Shown: positions 27,599 to 36,259, counted from the first letter of the stretch. The stretch: DNA of 64,000 nucleotides from Meishania sp964351985 (GCA_964351985.1 CAYGPR010000004.1:73820-137819), one strand, 5' to 3'. The notes: a model not told the origin generated them from the letters alone. A program made the numbers and translations.

Positions 27599-28273
27599 CT
27601 ATTTTGAATAGCGCCTTTTTTTCTTGACTTCTCTCAGGTTTACGGGTAATACGGTATCGCCCAATAACGCAAAAACTTCACAGTTCTTTTTGAGTTCCAT
27701 TGTGAAAGAACCTGTGAATTCGCCGAAAGCCGGTAATAGCATTTGTGTTTCCAATTTAAAAAAGCACTTTAACCGAACGGATTGTCGGCCCAATCCTGTT
27801 AAACGGATGGCGGGATGAATATGGCCGCAGAAGTTGAAAAAACCTTCCCGTTCTTCCGGATGGTGTGTCAACAGAAAACCGTTGGATTGAATCTCTGAAA
27901 CAACTTCAATGCCCAAATCCTCATATTTTATGGGAGAAATGATATCGTGATTTCCGACCACCAAAATCATTTTTGAACTGATTGTGGCAGTCCATTTTTC
28001 AAAAAGTTGCCATTCTTTATTTAAGGAGGAATGAAATAGATCACCCATAAAAACAACAACTTTCGGTTGGAAAAATGCGATGACTTCATCCATTAATTCA
28101 AAGTTCTTTTCTACTGCCTTTTGTGGTACGGCAGCTCCGAATTTCCGAAAGTGCGAGACCTTTCCCAAATGCACATCACTGATTAGTAACATTGATTTTT
28201 TCTCCCAAAAAAGCACTCCGAGCGGGTGCATAATGAAGGTGTGATTTTCTATTTGGATGGATTGGGTGTTCAT
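27599..28273 (-). CDS. pdeM: Ligase-associated DNA damage response endonuclease PdeM
   Basis: A 224-residue metallophosphoesterase. Motifs: LLISDVHLGK (Asp33, His35), FMGDLFHS, VVGNHD and FCGHIHPAIR. Family members linked to an Lhr-type helicase and ATP-dependent ligase are named PdeM, and those partners are encoded at 30372-34484 here. Likely a metal-dependent nuclease in DNA repair. I use the ATG at 28273; a TTG three codons earlier is also open. It is divergent from the ribokinase gene, which separates it from the rest of the repair set. Confidence 0.85.
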   Translation of the reverse strand: MNTQSIQIENHTFIMHPLGVLFWEKKSMLLISDVHLGKVSHFRKFGAAVPQKAVEKNFELMDEVIAFFQPKVVVFMGDLFHSSLNKEWQLFEKWTATISSKMILVVGNHDIISPIKYEDLGIEVVSEIQSNGFLLTHHPEEREGFFNFCGHIHPAIRLTGLGRQSVRLKCFFKLETQMLLPAFGEFTGSFTMELKKNCEVFALLGDTVLPVNLREVKKKRRYSK

Positions 28274-28353
28274 GGAATTCAAAGGTACTAAATGACCGTT
28301 TGTTTTTATAGTGCCGAATCGCTACTTTGTAGCAACAATTCCAACCAGAAAAA

Positions 28354-29262
28354 ATGCCTAGAATTATTGTTGTCGGAAGTTCCAATACCGACATGGTTGT
28401 AAAGACCCAGCGGTTTCCCGAGCCTGGAGAAACTATATTAGGAGGAGATTTTTTTATGTTCCCAGGTGGAAAAGGTGCGAATCAGGCAGTCGCAGCTGCT
28501 CGTGCAGGTGGAGAAGTGACCTTTATTTGCGCCGTAGGTGACGATGTTTTCGGACAAAATGCTTTGGAAGGTTATCGTGAAGAGGGCATTAACGTTGATT
28601 TTGCAAAGACCTTTAAAGATGCGGCATCAGGGGTAGCTTTGATTACGGTCAATGGGGAAGGAGAGAACGAAATCGTCGTGGCCTCCGGAACTAATGCTAA
28701 ACTCTCGCCCATCTATGTTTCAGAGGTAATGGAGGAAATGGATAACGATGGAATATTTCTGACCCAATTGGAAACTCCCGTTGAGACCATCGAATATTTA
28801 GCGCGTTACAGTAAATTGACCGATCAGCCGTTGATCATCAATCCGGCACCTGCCCAAGAACTATCGGATGCTATTTTGGACGGACTTTTTCTTATCACAC
28901 CCAATGAAACAGAGGCGAAAATACTGACCGGAATTTCGGTTGAAGACGACCCGTCAATGGAAGTCGCAGCCCAAGAACTATTGGATAGTGGAGTACAGCA
29001 TGTTATTATCACTTTGGGAAGTCGTGGCGCTTTTTTTATGAACCGCGAGGAAAAATTCTTAGTTCCGTCTCATCAGGTAAAACCCATTGATACGACTGCG
29101 GCAGGAGATGTTTTTAATGGAGTTTTGACCGTTTGTCTGTCCCATGATTTGGGCTGGCGCGAAAGTATTGCCTACGCCAATAAGGCGGCAGCATTGTCCG
29201 TCACAAAAATGGGAGCGCAAGGTTCGGCACCTTATAAAGAGGAAATCAACAAATTCAACTAA
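28354..29262 (+). CDS. rbsK: Ribokinase
   Basis: A 302-residue PfkB-family kinase. GGKGANQAVAAARAGG near residues 38-53 binds the sugar, and DTTAAGDVFNGVL near 250 holds the catalytic Asp and anion hole. It phosphorylates ribose (or a related pentose) to ribose 5-phosphate. It is followed after one base by the GRP-family sugar transporter gene, so the two form an uptake and activation unit. Upstream is TTTG (28299) and a TACTTTG stretch (28323) that resembles a weak promoter. Confidence 0.9.
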   Translation: MPRIIVVGSSNTDMVVKTQRFPEPGETILGGDFFMFPGGKGANQAVAAARAGGEVTFICAVGDDVFGQNALEGYREEGINVDFAKTFKDAASGVALITVNGEGENEIVVASGTNAKLSPIYVSEVMEEMDNDGIFLTQLETPVETIEYLARYSKLTDQPLIINPAPAQELSDAILDGLFLITPNETEAKILTGISVEDDPSMEVAAQELLDSGVQHVIITLGSRGAFFMNREEKFLVPSHQVKPIDTTAAGDVFNGVLTVCLSHDLGWRESIAYANKAAALSVTKMGAQGSAPYKEEINKFN

Positions 29263-29263
29263 T

Positions 29264-30259
29264 ATGTTCATTATAGAAACGTATACCCTGGCGGTAATTT
29301 TTTGCCTAATTACCATGTTGGCCTGGGGTTCTTGGGCAAACACCCAAAAACTGGCTGCTAAAGAATGGCGCTTCGAACTATTTTATTGGGACTATGTCCT
29401 CGGAATCGTAGTGTTCTCCTTATTATTCGCGTTGACCGCTGGAAGTATGGGCGAGAGCGGAAGACCTTTTTTGGAAGACCTTTCGCAAGCAAGTAATGAT
29501 AATATTTGGTCCGCAGTTCTTGGGGGAATTCTATTTAATGCGGCGAACATCCTTTTGGTGGCGGCCATAACCTTGGCGGGAATGTCCGTGGCTTTTCCGG
29601 TGGGAATCGGATTGGCATTGGTCATCGGGGTCATTGTGAATTATATCGATGCCCCGGTGGGGAATTCTACATTGCTTTTCGGCGGAGTAGCCTTGATTGT
29701 ATTAGCGATATTATTGAATGCGAACGCTTATCGTAAACTTTCCGCACAGCAGAAAAAAGTACCGACAAAAGGATTGGTCTTGGCAGTTGTCGCCGGACTT
29801 CTCATGGGATTATTCTACAAATATGTCGCTAACTCGATGTTTCCAGATTTTACGAATCCGATTGCGGGGAAATTGAGTCCGTATACGGCGGTTTTCTTAT
29901 TCGCTTTGGGAATCTTGGCCAGTAATTTTGTTTTCAACACGGTTTTGATGCGAAAGCCTTTTGAAGGTGCCCCCGTCAGTTTTAAGGATTATTTTTCGGG
30001 AAGTTCAAAGAGTCACTTAATGGGTGTAATCGGAGGAGTCATTTGGTGTATCGGAATGTCGTTCAGCATTCTTGCTTCGGACAAAGCTGGCCCAGCAATT
30101 TCTTATGGACTAGGCCAAGGTGCAACGGTCGTAGCGGCACTTTGGGGTATAGTCGTTTGGAAGGAATTCAAAGGTGCACCCAAAGGGGTAGGAGGTATGT
30201 TGAATGCGATGTTACTGCTTTACATCATCGGATTGGGGTTGATTATTGCCGCGCGTTAG
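29264..30259 (+). CDS. GRP-family sugar (ribose/glucose) transporter, RbsU-like
   Basis: A 331-residue, about ten-segment membrane protein of the glucose/ribose porter family: MLAWGSWANTQKLAAK, ILFNAANILLVAAITLAGMSVAFPVGIGLALVIG and YGLGQGATVVAALWGIVVWKEF. I start at the ATG one base after the ribokinase stop (TAA T ATG); the frame is open further upstream but only inside rbsK. Likely imports ribose for the adjacent kinase. The gene ends just before the 105-base inverted repeat at 30265. Confidence 0.85.
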   Translation: MFIIETYTLAVIFCLITMLAWGSWANTQKLAAKEWRFELFYWDYVLGIVVFSLLFALTAGSMGESGRPFLEDLSQASNDNIWSAVLGGILFNAANILLVAAITLAGMSVAFPVGIGLALVIGVIVNYIDAPVGNSTLLFGGVALIVLAILLNANAYRKLSAQQKKVPTKGLVLAVVAGLLMGLFYKYVANSMFPDFTNPIAGKLSPYTAVFLFALGILASNFVFNTVLMRKPFEGAPVSFKDYFSGSSKSHLMGVIGGVIWCIGMSFSILASDKAGPAISYGLGQGATVVAALWGIVVWKEFKGAPKGVGGMLNAMLLLYIIGLGLIIAAR

Positions 30260-30264
30260 CAAAC

Positions 30265-30369
30265 ATCATTGCGAGGAGCGACCTTGAAAAGGTAGCGACG
30301 AAGTAATCTGTTACTTTGGAACACCAAAAAGACGGATTGCTTCGTCGCAAAAAGGCTCCTCACAATGAT
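30265..30369. repeat. 105-base MITE-like element with terminal inverted repeats (family 1)
   Basis: Ends ATCATTGCGAGGAGC (left) and GCTCCTCACAATGAT (right) match in 14 of 15 positions as inverted repeats. Inside, GCGACGAAGTAATCTG is mirrored by GGATTGCTTCGTCGC. It fills almost the whole gap between the GRP transporter stop (30259) and the helicase stop (30372) and has no open frame. The CATTGCGAG end is shared with copies at 8688, 10136 and 34491-34654. Confidence 0.75.
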
Positions 30370-30371
30370 CT

Positions 30372-32840
30372 TTACTTCTTCATCAACAAAGCCGCCATCC
30401 GCTTTACACGATCTTCCCATTTTTCACTTGATAATTTTTCTCGGCTCAACCGATCCGTAATCAAAGGAAAAGCAAAAGGAGTGGCTTTTTTACATTCTTT
30501 CCAAACAATTTCTTGTGTGCCTATCCGTTCCATGGAAAGTCTCAATCGACCTTCTTCCAATTGGTGTTGAAAGGTTTCTGTAAAGGCTTGTTGAAAGAGT
30601 AGGTTTTCGGGTTCGTAGTCACGGAAAACTTCGAAGAGCAATTGTGAATTGCTCTGCAAATGTTTCATTTTAATACCCTTGTTCGGGTAGCCCGTAAATA
30701 CCATGCCGCTGATGATCGCAATATCACGGAATTTTCGTCGTGCCATTTCGGTGGCGTTCAAACTTTTTTGCAGGTCGTCCAATAAATAATCCGTGGTAAA
30801 GAGATTATTATCGAGCACTTGCTGCATATCGATAGGCTTGTCGGAGAGCAGTTCGAATCCGTAGTCATTAAATGCTAACGAAAAAGTGATGGGCGAGAGT
30901 AGGCTAATACGATACCCCAACAAGCTGCCCATTGCCTCATGTACAAAGCGACCTTCGAAGGGATAGAAAATATGATGGTATCCATCGCGTGTTTTGAAGG
31001 TCTCAATTAAAAATTCGTTCGGTTTGGGTACAATGCTTTCCCGTCGTTGCCTTTCGAAAATATGTGCCAATGACCTGATTTCGGGGGATTGCTTTTTGGG
31101 TTCTTCATAGGATGAGTACAATTCTTCCCGTAGCAGTTTGGACATTTGTGCCGAAAGGGTAAGGCGACTTCCCATCCAACTCGAAATTTTGTTCGTTCGT
31201 TTGGTCGAATTCCGTACATGCACTTGCATATCTTTTATCCGGATGAATTCCAAATTGCGACCGGCAAAGGTAAACACATCGCCCTCGTTCAATTTCGAAA
31301 TGAAATACTCTTCGATGGAGCCGATGTAACCACCTTTTTGATAGCGAACCGTCAAGTTCACATCACCTACTATAGTTCCTATTTGAAAGCGATGTCGCAT
31401 GGCAACGCCACGGTCGTTGACCTTGAATTTTCCATCTTCCTCGACCTCTACTTTTTTGTATTCATCGTACGATTGTAGGCTTTGACTGCCCATCACCAAG
31501 AAGTTCAAAAGCCATTGCCATTGGTCTTTGGTAAGGGTCTGGTAACAGAAAGTTTGACGGACTTCTTCGTAGAGTTCATCGGGATAAAATCCTTCGGAAA
31601 TCGCTAAAGTCGTCAAATATTGTAAAAGCACATCGTAACTGTTGAGATAGGGAATGCGGTCTTCCACGGTATTTTCCTTGACCGCTTTTTGCAGCGCTGA
31701 GGCCTCTATCAGCTCAATGGCATGGGTTGGCATAAAATAGATAACACTTTCCTTACCTGGACTGTGGCCACTTCGACCTGCCCGTTGCAAAAAGCGAGCT
31801 ACGCCTTTCGGACCTCCGATTTGCACTACCGTTTCTACCGGAGCAAAATCGACACCCAGATCCAAGCTTGACGTGCAGACAACAGCCTTTAGACTTTCAT
31901 TACGAATCGCCTGTTCAACCCAATTTCTGGTTTCCTTATTGATGCTCCCATGGTGCATGGCGATTTCCCCGGCATATTCCGGATGTTTTTCTAATATTTT
32001 TTGAAACCAGATTTCGCATTGGCTTCTGGTATTGGTAAAAAGTAAGGTGGTTTTACTGTTGTTGATTATAGGAACAACGTCTTCCAACAAACGTATTCCA
32101 AGATGACCTCGCCAAGGAAAGGTTTCCATTTGTTTTGGAATGATGCTTCTTACCGTAATCTTCTTTTTGATATTTGCCTTGATCATCACAGAATTCTGTA
32201 AGGCCTCTGTCTCTGGACCTAGCAAAACATCTCTTGCCTGTTCTAGATTTCCGATGGTTGCCGAAATTCCCCAGATGCGCAGTTGCTTGGAAACGGTTCT
32301 TAACCGTGACAAAGCGAGTTCCATTTGCACCCCCCTTTTGGTTCCTAAAAGCTCGTGCCATTCATCTACTACAATGGCCGAACAGTCCTTGAAGACTTTG
32401 TCATAACCTTTACTCGCTAAAAGTAATTGCAAACTTTCCGGCGTAGTAATCAACAAATCGGGCATTAGCTTTTTCATGGCTGCCCGAGCTTTGGTAGAAG
32501 TATCCCCGGTACGGATTCCTACGGTCATTTGAGTTTCCAAATCGGCTGTGACCCGCTCAGCCGACTGCCTGATTTCTTGGGAAAGAGCCCGCAAAGGGGT
32601 GATCCAAACTGCCTTTAATCCTTTTTTATGTTTGGTTTTGTAGTGTGGATTCTTTTTAATGTAATTCAAGACAATAGGAAACCATAGCGCGTAGGTTTTT
32701 CCGCTACCTGTTGGGGCGTTTAGTAGTCCGTGTTTGCCTTGTAGAAAAGCTTTCCAAGTGTCTTTTTGGAATTTGAAGGGTTTCCAGTTCTGTTCTTGAA
32801 ACCAGTTTTCGGCGATTTCGTAAAGTTGGTCTCTGTTCAT
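30372..32840 (-). CDS. Ligase-associated DNA damage response DEXH helicase (Lhr-like)
   Basis: An 822-residue SF2 helicase of the Lhr-core type. Walker A APTGSGKT at about residues 42-49, motif II VDEWH, motif III SATIG, and the helicase C-terminal motif FLQRAGRSGHSPGKES, followed by a winged-helix and beta-barrel Lhr C-terminal region. It unwinds DNA-RNA or branched DNA during repair. Its start lies nine bases after the ligase gene's stop, so ligase and helicase are co-transcribed. Substrate specificity is from family knowledge only. Confidence 0.9.
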   Translation of the reverse strand: MNRDQLYEIAENWFQEQNWKPFKFQKDTWKAFLQGKHGLLNAPTGSGKTYALWFPIVLNYIKKNPHYKTKHKKGLKAVWITPLRALSQEIRQSAERVTADLETQMTVGIRTGDTSTKARAAMKKLMPDLLITTPESLQLLLASKGYDKVFKDCSAIVVDEWHELLGTKRGVQMELALSRLRTVSKQLRIWGISATIGNLEQARDVLLGPETEALQNSVMIKANIKKKITVRSIIPKQMETFPWRGHLGIRLLEDVVPIINNSKTTLLFTNTRSQCEIWFQKILEKHPEYAGEIAMHHGSINKETRNWVEQAIRNESLKAVVCTSSLDLGVDFAPVETVVQIGGPKGVARFLQRAGRSGHSPGKESVIYFMPTHAIELIEASALQKAVKENTVEDRIPYLNSYDVLLQYLTTLAISEGFYPDELYEEVRQTFCYQTLTKDQWQWLLNFLVMGSQSLQSYDEYKKVEVEEDGKFKVNDRGVAMRHRFQIGTIVGDVNLTVRYQKGGYIGSIEEYFISKLNEGDVFTFAGRNLEFIRIKDMQVHVRNSTKRTNKISSWMGSRLTLSAQMSKLLREELYSSYEEPKKQSPEIRSLAHIFERQRRESIVPKPNEFLIETFKTRDGYHHIFYPFEGRFVHEAMGSLLGYRISLLSPITFSLAFNDYGFELLSDKPIDMQQVLDNNLFTTDYLLDDLQKSLNATEMARRKFRDIAIISGMVFTGYPNKGIKMKHLQSNSQLLFEVFRDYEPENLLFQQAFTETFQHQLEEGRLRLSMERIGTQEIVWKECKKATPFAFPLITDRLSREKLSSEKWEDRVKRMAALLMKK

Positions 32841-32849
32841 TCAGCAGGT

Positions 32850-34484
32850 CTAAGGTATCATTTCCTTTAAATCCGAAAGGCTATTCGCTTCATGAATATT
32901 CTTGTCTTTTCTCCACCTCAACATTCTCGGAAAACGAGTTGCTACTCCACTTTTGTGCCGTTTTGATAGGGCAATTCCTTCAAAGGCGATTTCAAAAACA
33001 TGCTGCGGGGTAACCGACCGTACCGGACCGAAACGTTCCAAGGTATTTTTTTTGATCCAATTATCAACTTGTCGGAATTCGGCATCGGTCAATCCCGAAT
33101 AGGCTTTGGCGAAAGTGACCAATTCTTTTTCACCTTCTTCATTCTCGTTCCAAAGTGCAAAAGTGTAATCGGTAAAAAGATTACTTCTTCTGCCATGACC
33201 TCGCATGGCATAGGTTAAAACCGCGTCAATGGTCAAAGGGTCCACTTTCCATTTCCACCAGTCTCCTTTTTTTCTTCCTACTAAATAAGGGGAATCCTTT
33301 CTTTTGAGCATCAAGCCTTCACTATGGACATCACGTGAACGTTCGCGTTCTTTGGCGACTTCTTGCCAAGAGTTGAAATGTAGGGTTTCAGAGAGGTGAA
33401 ACGGCATTTCAATATTGGTGTTCGTAGCCCCTCGACTGCGCTCGGGGTGACATACTGTTTGAAATAAATTTTCCAGTAATTTTCGCCTTTCAAGAAATGC
33501 TAGGCTCCGGATATCTTTGCCCTTCCATTCGATTAAATCATAAGCCTTTAAAATAACTGGAACTTTTTTCAATAGTGCTTTGGAAACGGTTTTGCGCCCT
33601 ATGCGGGTTTGAAGGTCGTTAAAGGTGCCGATTTGGCCTTCCGGATAAGGTAGGATTTCACCATCAATTACTGTACCGTTCGGAATGATGCCAATGAATT
33701 CTCCGAACTCGGGATACTTGTCAGTGACCAATTCCTCCCCACGGCTCCAAACAAAAATTTCGTCGTTTCGAAGGATGACTTGCGAGCGGATTCCATCCCA
33801 TTTATGCTCAGCAGACCATTCGCTGACATCTCCCAAATCATGCACTTTATCTTCAATGGCATAGGCCAAATAAAAAGGATAGGGTTTGGACAGGTAGTCA
33901 CTTTCGTTTTCCTCCAAGATTAATTCTTGAAAGGTAATTTGATCGGAATCCCAATTGCCCATGAGTTTATAGGCCAGGATATCTTCATCTATTTCAGTGG
34001 ACTTGGCTAGCGCACGGGTCATCAATTTTTGACTGACCCCAATTCGGAATCCACCAGTAATTAACTTGGTGAAAACGAAACGTTCATAATAATCCAATAC
34101 CTTCCAGTTTTCAAAAAGATAGGCTCGTTTTTCTTCGTCGGATTTCTTTTTGAGGGCAATCATTTCCTCCAAAAATTGGGTCAACTTTTTTTCGGTGGAA
34201 GATTTTGAGGAAGGAACTACCAAAGCGATTGTCTCGGCCAAATCGCCCACGATGTGATAACTTTCCTCAAAAAGCCATAAGGGAATGTTCGACAATTCAG
34301 ACGCCCACTCACGCAGCAATGTGGTATTTACTGGCCTTGGTGGACGGCGGTGCGACAAGATGGCAATGGTCCAAACTTTGTCTTTATCGCTCGCAACAGA
34401 AAAATAATCGGCCAAGGCCTGAACTTTGACATTGGTCTTGTTAGTACTATCTAGCGTTTTTATGAGTTGTGCAAAATTCTTCAT
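32850..34484 (-). CDS. ATP-dependent DNA ligase, ligase-associated repair cluster
   Basis: A 544-residue ATP-dependent ligase: N-terminal DNA-binding helical domain, then nucleotidyltransferase motif I EHKWDGIR with adenylated Lys228, IDGEI (motif III), GLMLKRKDSPY (motif IV), and KGDWWKWK (motif V), plus a C-terminal OB-fold ending with the R-rich TRFPRMLRWRKDK. A short stretch (residues about 345-353, HPERSRG) is encoded by a palindromic repeat at 33427-33451. The gene is between the exonuclease and helicase genes on the minus strand. Confidence 0.95.
   Translation of the reverse strand: MKNFAQLIKTLDSTNKTNVKVQALADYFSVASDKDKVWTIAILSHRRPPRPVNTTLLREWASELSNIPLWLFEESYHIVGDLAETIALVVPSSKSSTEKKLTQFLEEMIALKKKSDEEKRAYLFENWKVLDYYERFVFTKLITGGFRIGVSQKLMTRALAKSTEIDEDILAYKLMGNWDSDQITFQELILEENESDYLSKPYPFYLAYAIEDKVHDLGDVSEWSAEHKWDGIRSQVILRNDEIFVWSRGEELVTDKYPEFGEFIGIIPNGTVIDGEILPYPEGQIGTFNDLQTRIGRKTVSKALLKKVPVILKAYDLIEWKGKDIRSLAFLERRKLLENLFQTVCHPERSRGATNTNIEMPFHLSETLHFNSWQEVAKERERSRDVHSEGLMLKRKDSPYLVGRKKGDWWKWKVDPLTIDAVLTYAMRGHGRRSNLFTDYTFALWNENEEGEKELVTFAKAYSGLTDAEFRQVDNWIKKNTLERFGPVRSVTPQHVFEIAFEGIALSKRHKSGVATRFPRMLRWRKDKNIHEANSLSDLKEMIP
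33427..33451 (-). repeat. Palindromic repeat family 3 half-element inside the DNA ligase gene
   Basis: In the ligase sense it reads GTCACCCCGAGCGCAG, then TCGAGGGGC. This is the widespread Bacteroidota GAGCGCAGTCGAG repeat, also seen as a full inverted pair at 51436-51488. Translated in frame it gives CHPERSRGA, a peptide known as a sign of this repeat within proteins. Confidence 0.7.
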
Positions 34485-34490
34485 GTATTC

Positions 34491-34654
34491 ATCATTGCGA
34501 ACGTGCTACGGTAATCTGTTAAATCCGTGTTTCGAAGTAACAGTTTGCCACGTCGCATTAAATATTTTATACTTAACCATTTTTTTCAGCTCCTCGCAAA
34601 GACGTCATTGCGAGCTTGCTTGTCGAAGGCAAAGCAAGCGCGGCAATCTGTTTA
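34491..34654. repeat. Two family 1 palindromic repeats filling the exonuclease-ligase gap
   Basis: The first (34491 to about 34604) starts ATCATTGCGAAC and ends CTCCTCGCAAAGACG, looking degraded. The second (34604-34654) is GTCATTGCGAGCTTGCTT, a ten-base loop and AAGCAAGCGCGGCAATCTG, with perfect eight-base arms GCTTGCTT/AAGCAAGC. The second ends inside the exonuclease stop codon (34652-34654). The first begins seven bases from the ligase start. Confidence 0.7.
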
Positions 34655-35680
34655 ATTTACTTCTGCCGGTTCTTCTTTGCTGGCATTTATCTCTCCCAGT
34701 TCACCTTCGTATTGCGTTTCCTCTGTTCTCGCATCATAGCCCTGTTCCCTCAAATAGCGTGAAAAAATCTCCGTATATCCATGTGTACATATAATCTTTT
34801 CTGCTCCGGTGGCATTAATACTTTCCAGCAATCCTTGCCAATCGCAATGGTCGCTAAGCACGAAACCTTTATCGATGGCACGTCTTCTTCTTGCTCCCCG
34901 AAAGGTCATCCATCCGCTGGCGGAGGCGGTTACGTAAGGTACCATTTTACGGATCCATGTGCTGCCATGTGCGCTTGGCGGTGCGAGTACTATATTGCCT
35001 AAGAGTTCTTGTTTTTTCGTTTCCCGTGTAATCAATGTGGTTTTTGGAAAAGCGACCAAAGGACGCAAGACTTCCGTCATGTTTTCGATAGCGCCGTGGG
35101 TGTATATTTTTCCGATATCGGTGTTCAAATGTTTTAGAAGACGCTGTGCTTTCCCTAATGAATATCCAAAAAGAATGGAAGTCTTACCCTCTGCTTTGTT
35201 CTCTGCCCACCATTGGTTTATATTTTCGAAAACTTCTTTTTGGTGCGTCCATTTGAAAGCGGGCAATCCAAAGGTGCATTCGGTAATGAACGTATGGCAT
35301 TTGATGGGTTCGTAGGGAGTGGAAATTCCATCGTCCTCGGACTTATAATCCCCGGTAAAGACCCAGACTTCTCCCTTATGCTCAACACGAATTTGTGAGG
35401 ACCCGATGATGTGTCCCGCCGGATGCAGACTGAATTTGACATTGTTGATACTAAACGTTTCACCCCATTCCCGTCCAGAAACATTAATATCTCCCAAGCG
35501 ATGCGAAACGATCGGTACGTTTCTGTGATGTGTGATATATTGTTTGTGTCCCCAGCGGCTATGATCGGCATGACCATGGGAAATAATGGCCTTATCGACC
35601 GGCTTCCAGGGGTCGAGGTACACCTTGGCCGCACTACAGTAAATACCTTTGTCGGTAAATTCAAGAAGAGGATTGTTCAT
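34652..35680 (-). CDS. Ligase-associated DNA damage response exonuclease (metallo-beta-lactamase fold)
   Basis: A 342-residue beta-CASP nuclease. The metal motif HGHADH is at residues 35-40, with HPAGHIIGSSQI, VFTGDYKSED and LSDHCDW as later metal and active-site regions. This family is found with the Lhr-like helicase, ATP ligase and PdeM, and is annotated as mRNA 3'-end-processing-factor-like exonuclease. It is the first gene of exonuclease-ligase-helicase on the minus strand. Its stop codon overlaps a palindromic repeat. Confidence 0.9.
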   Translation of the reverse strand: MNNPLLEFTDKGIYCSAAKVYLDPWKPVDKAIISHGHADHSRWGHKQYITHHRNVPIVSHRLGDINVSGREWGETFSINNVKFSLHPAGHIIGSSQIRVEHKGEVWVFTGDYKSEDDGISTPYEPIKCHTFITECTFGLPAFKWTHQKEVFENINQWWAENKAEGKTSILFGYSLGKAQRLLKHLNTDIGKIYTHGAIENMTEVLRPLVAFPKTTLITRETKKQELLGNIVLAPPSAHGSTWIRKMVPYVTASASGWMTFRGARRRRAIDKGFVLSDHCDWQGLLESINATGAEKIICTHGYTEIFSRYLREQGYDARTEETQYEGELGEINASKEEPAEVN

Positions 35681-35750
35681 AGCACGTGGAAGTTACGAAT
35701 TCCGACCAAAAATAAATTGTAAAGAGGGAAATATTGACCTCTAAAAAAAT

Positions 35751-35758
35751 TATATTTG
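35751..35758 (+). promoter_or_regulatory. -7 promoter element TATATTTG before the TerB-like gene
   Basis: TATATTTG fits the Bacteroidota TAnnTTTG element, but no TTTG box is seen at the usual distance upstream. It overlaps the ATG at 35756, so that ATG cannot be the translation start if the promoter is real; the next ATG at 35780 can. Confidence 0.45.
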
Positions 35759-35779
35759 CACCCGATAAAATATCAACAT

Positions 35780-36202
35780 ATGTCCGTTCGAGATCTTTAC
35801 AGTAGCGATTCAGCAAACAACAACTTGGCACATTTTGGAAGTCTTGCCAGTCTGGCTGCGGTTGATGGTCATATTGCTGAAGCTGAAATGTCGGTTTTAA
35901 AACAATTTGCTCATAAACTTCAAATAACCGATGAACAGTTCAAGGAGGTTATGAAGAAAGAGAACAAATACCCGATTGGCCATCAAGTCAGTTATGAAAA
36001 AAGGTTAGAACGTTTTTTCGACTTGATGAATATAGTTTTTGCTGATAATGAGGTGAGTGACAATGAAATGGTACTGCTAAAACGCTATGCCATCGGACTT
36101 GGGTTTCCAAACGACAAGGCTGACAAACTCATCGAAAAGTCCGTTGCCATATTTACCGGAAAAATAGATTTTGAGGATTTCATGTACCTGATAAAACGTT
36201 AA
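35780..36202 (+). CDS. TerB-like helical protein
   Basis: A 140-residue helical protein with a TerB-like duplicated acidic motif: LAAVDGHIAEAEMSVLKQFA and VFADNEVSDNEMVLLKRYA. It is longer than the other TerB-like protein (22766-23113). I chose the ATG at 35780 because a promoter element overlaps the ATG at 35756. No ter or stress operon is nearby. Function unknown; cytoplasmic. Confidence 0.6.
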   Translation: MSVRDLYSSDSANNNLAHFGSLASLAAVDGHIAEAEMSVLKQFAHKLQITDEQFKEVMKKENKYPIGHQVSYEKRLERFFDLMNIVFADNEVSDNEMVLLKRYAIGLGFPNDKADKLIEKSVAIFTGKIDFEDFMYLIKR

Positions 36203-36225
36203 CTGGGGCTACAATAGCTAGAAAT

Positions 36226-36259
36226 ATTAAAAAAGGAGGCAATTGCCTCCTTTTTTAAT
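36226..36259. terminator. Perfect 34-base palindromic bidirectional terminator
   Basis: Arms ATTAAAAAAGGAGGCAA and TTGCCTCCTTTTTTAAT form a perfect 17-base-pair stem with flanking A and T tracts, so it works for both strands. It lies between the TerB-like gene (plus) and fbp (minus), and its right arm contains the fbp stop codon (36255-36257). Confidence 0.9.

Noticed and set aside
30265..30369. Insertion sequence
   Set aside because: There is an inverted-repeat element but no transposase frame, so it was recorded as a repeat only.
22766..36202. Tellurite-resistance system based on two TerB-like proteins
   Set aside because: They are far apart and no other ter genes are present.
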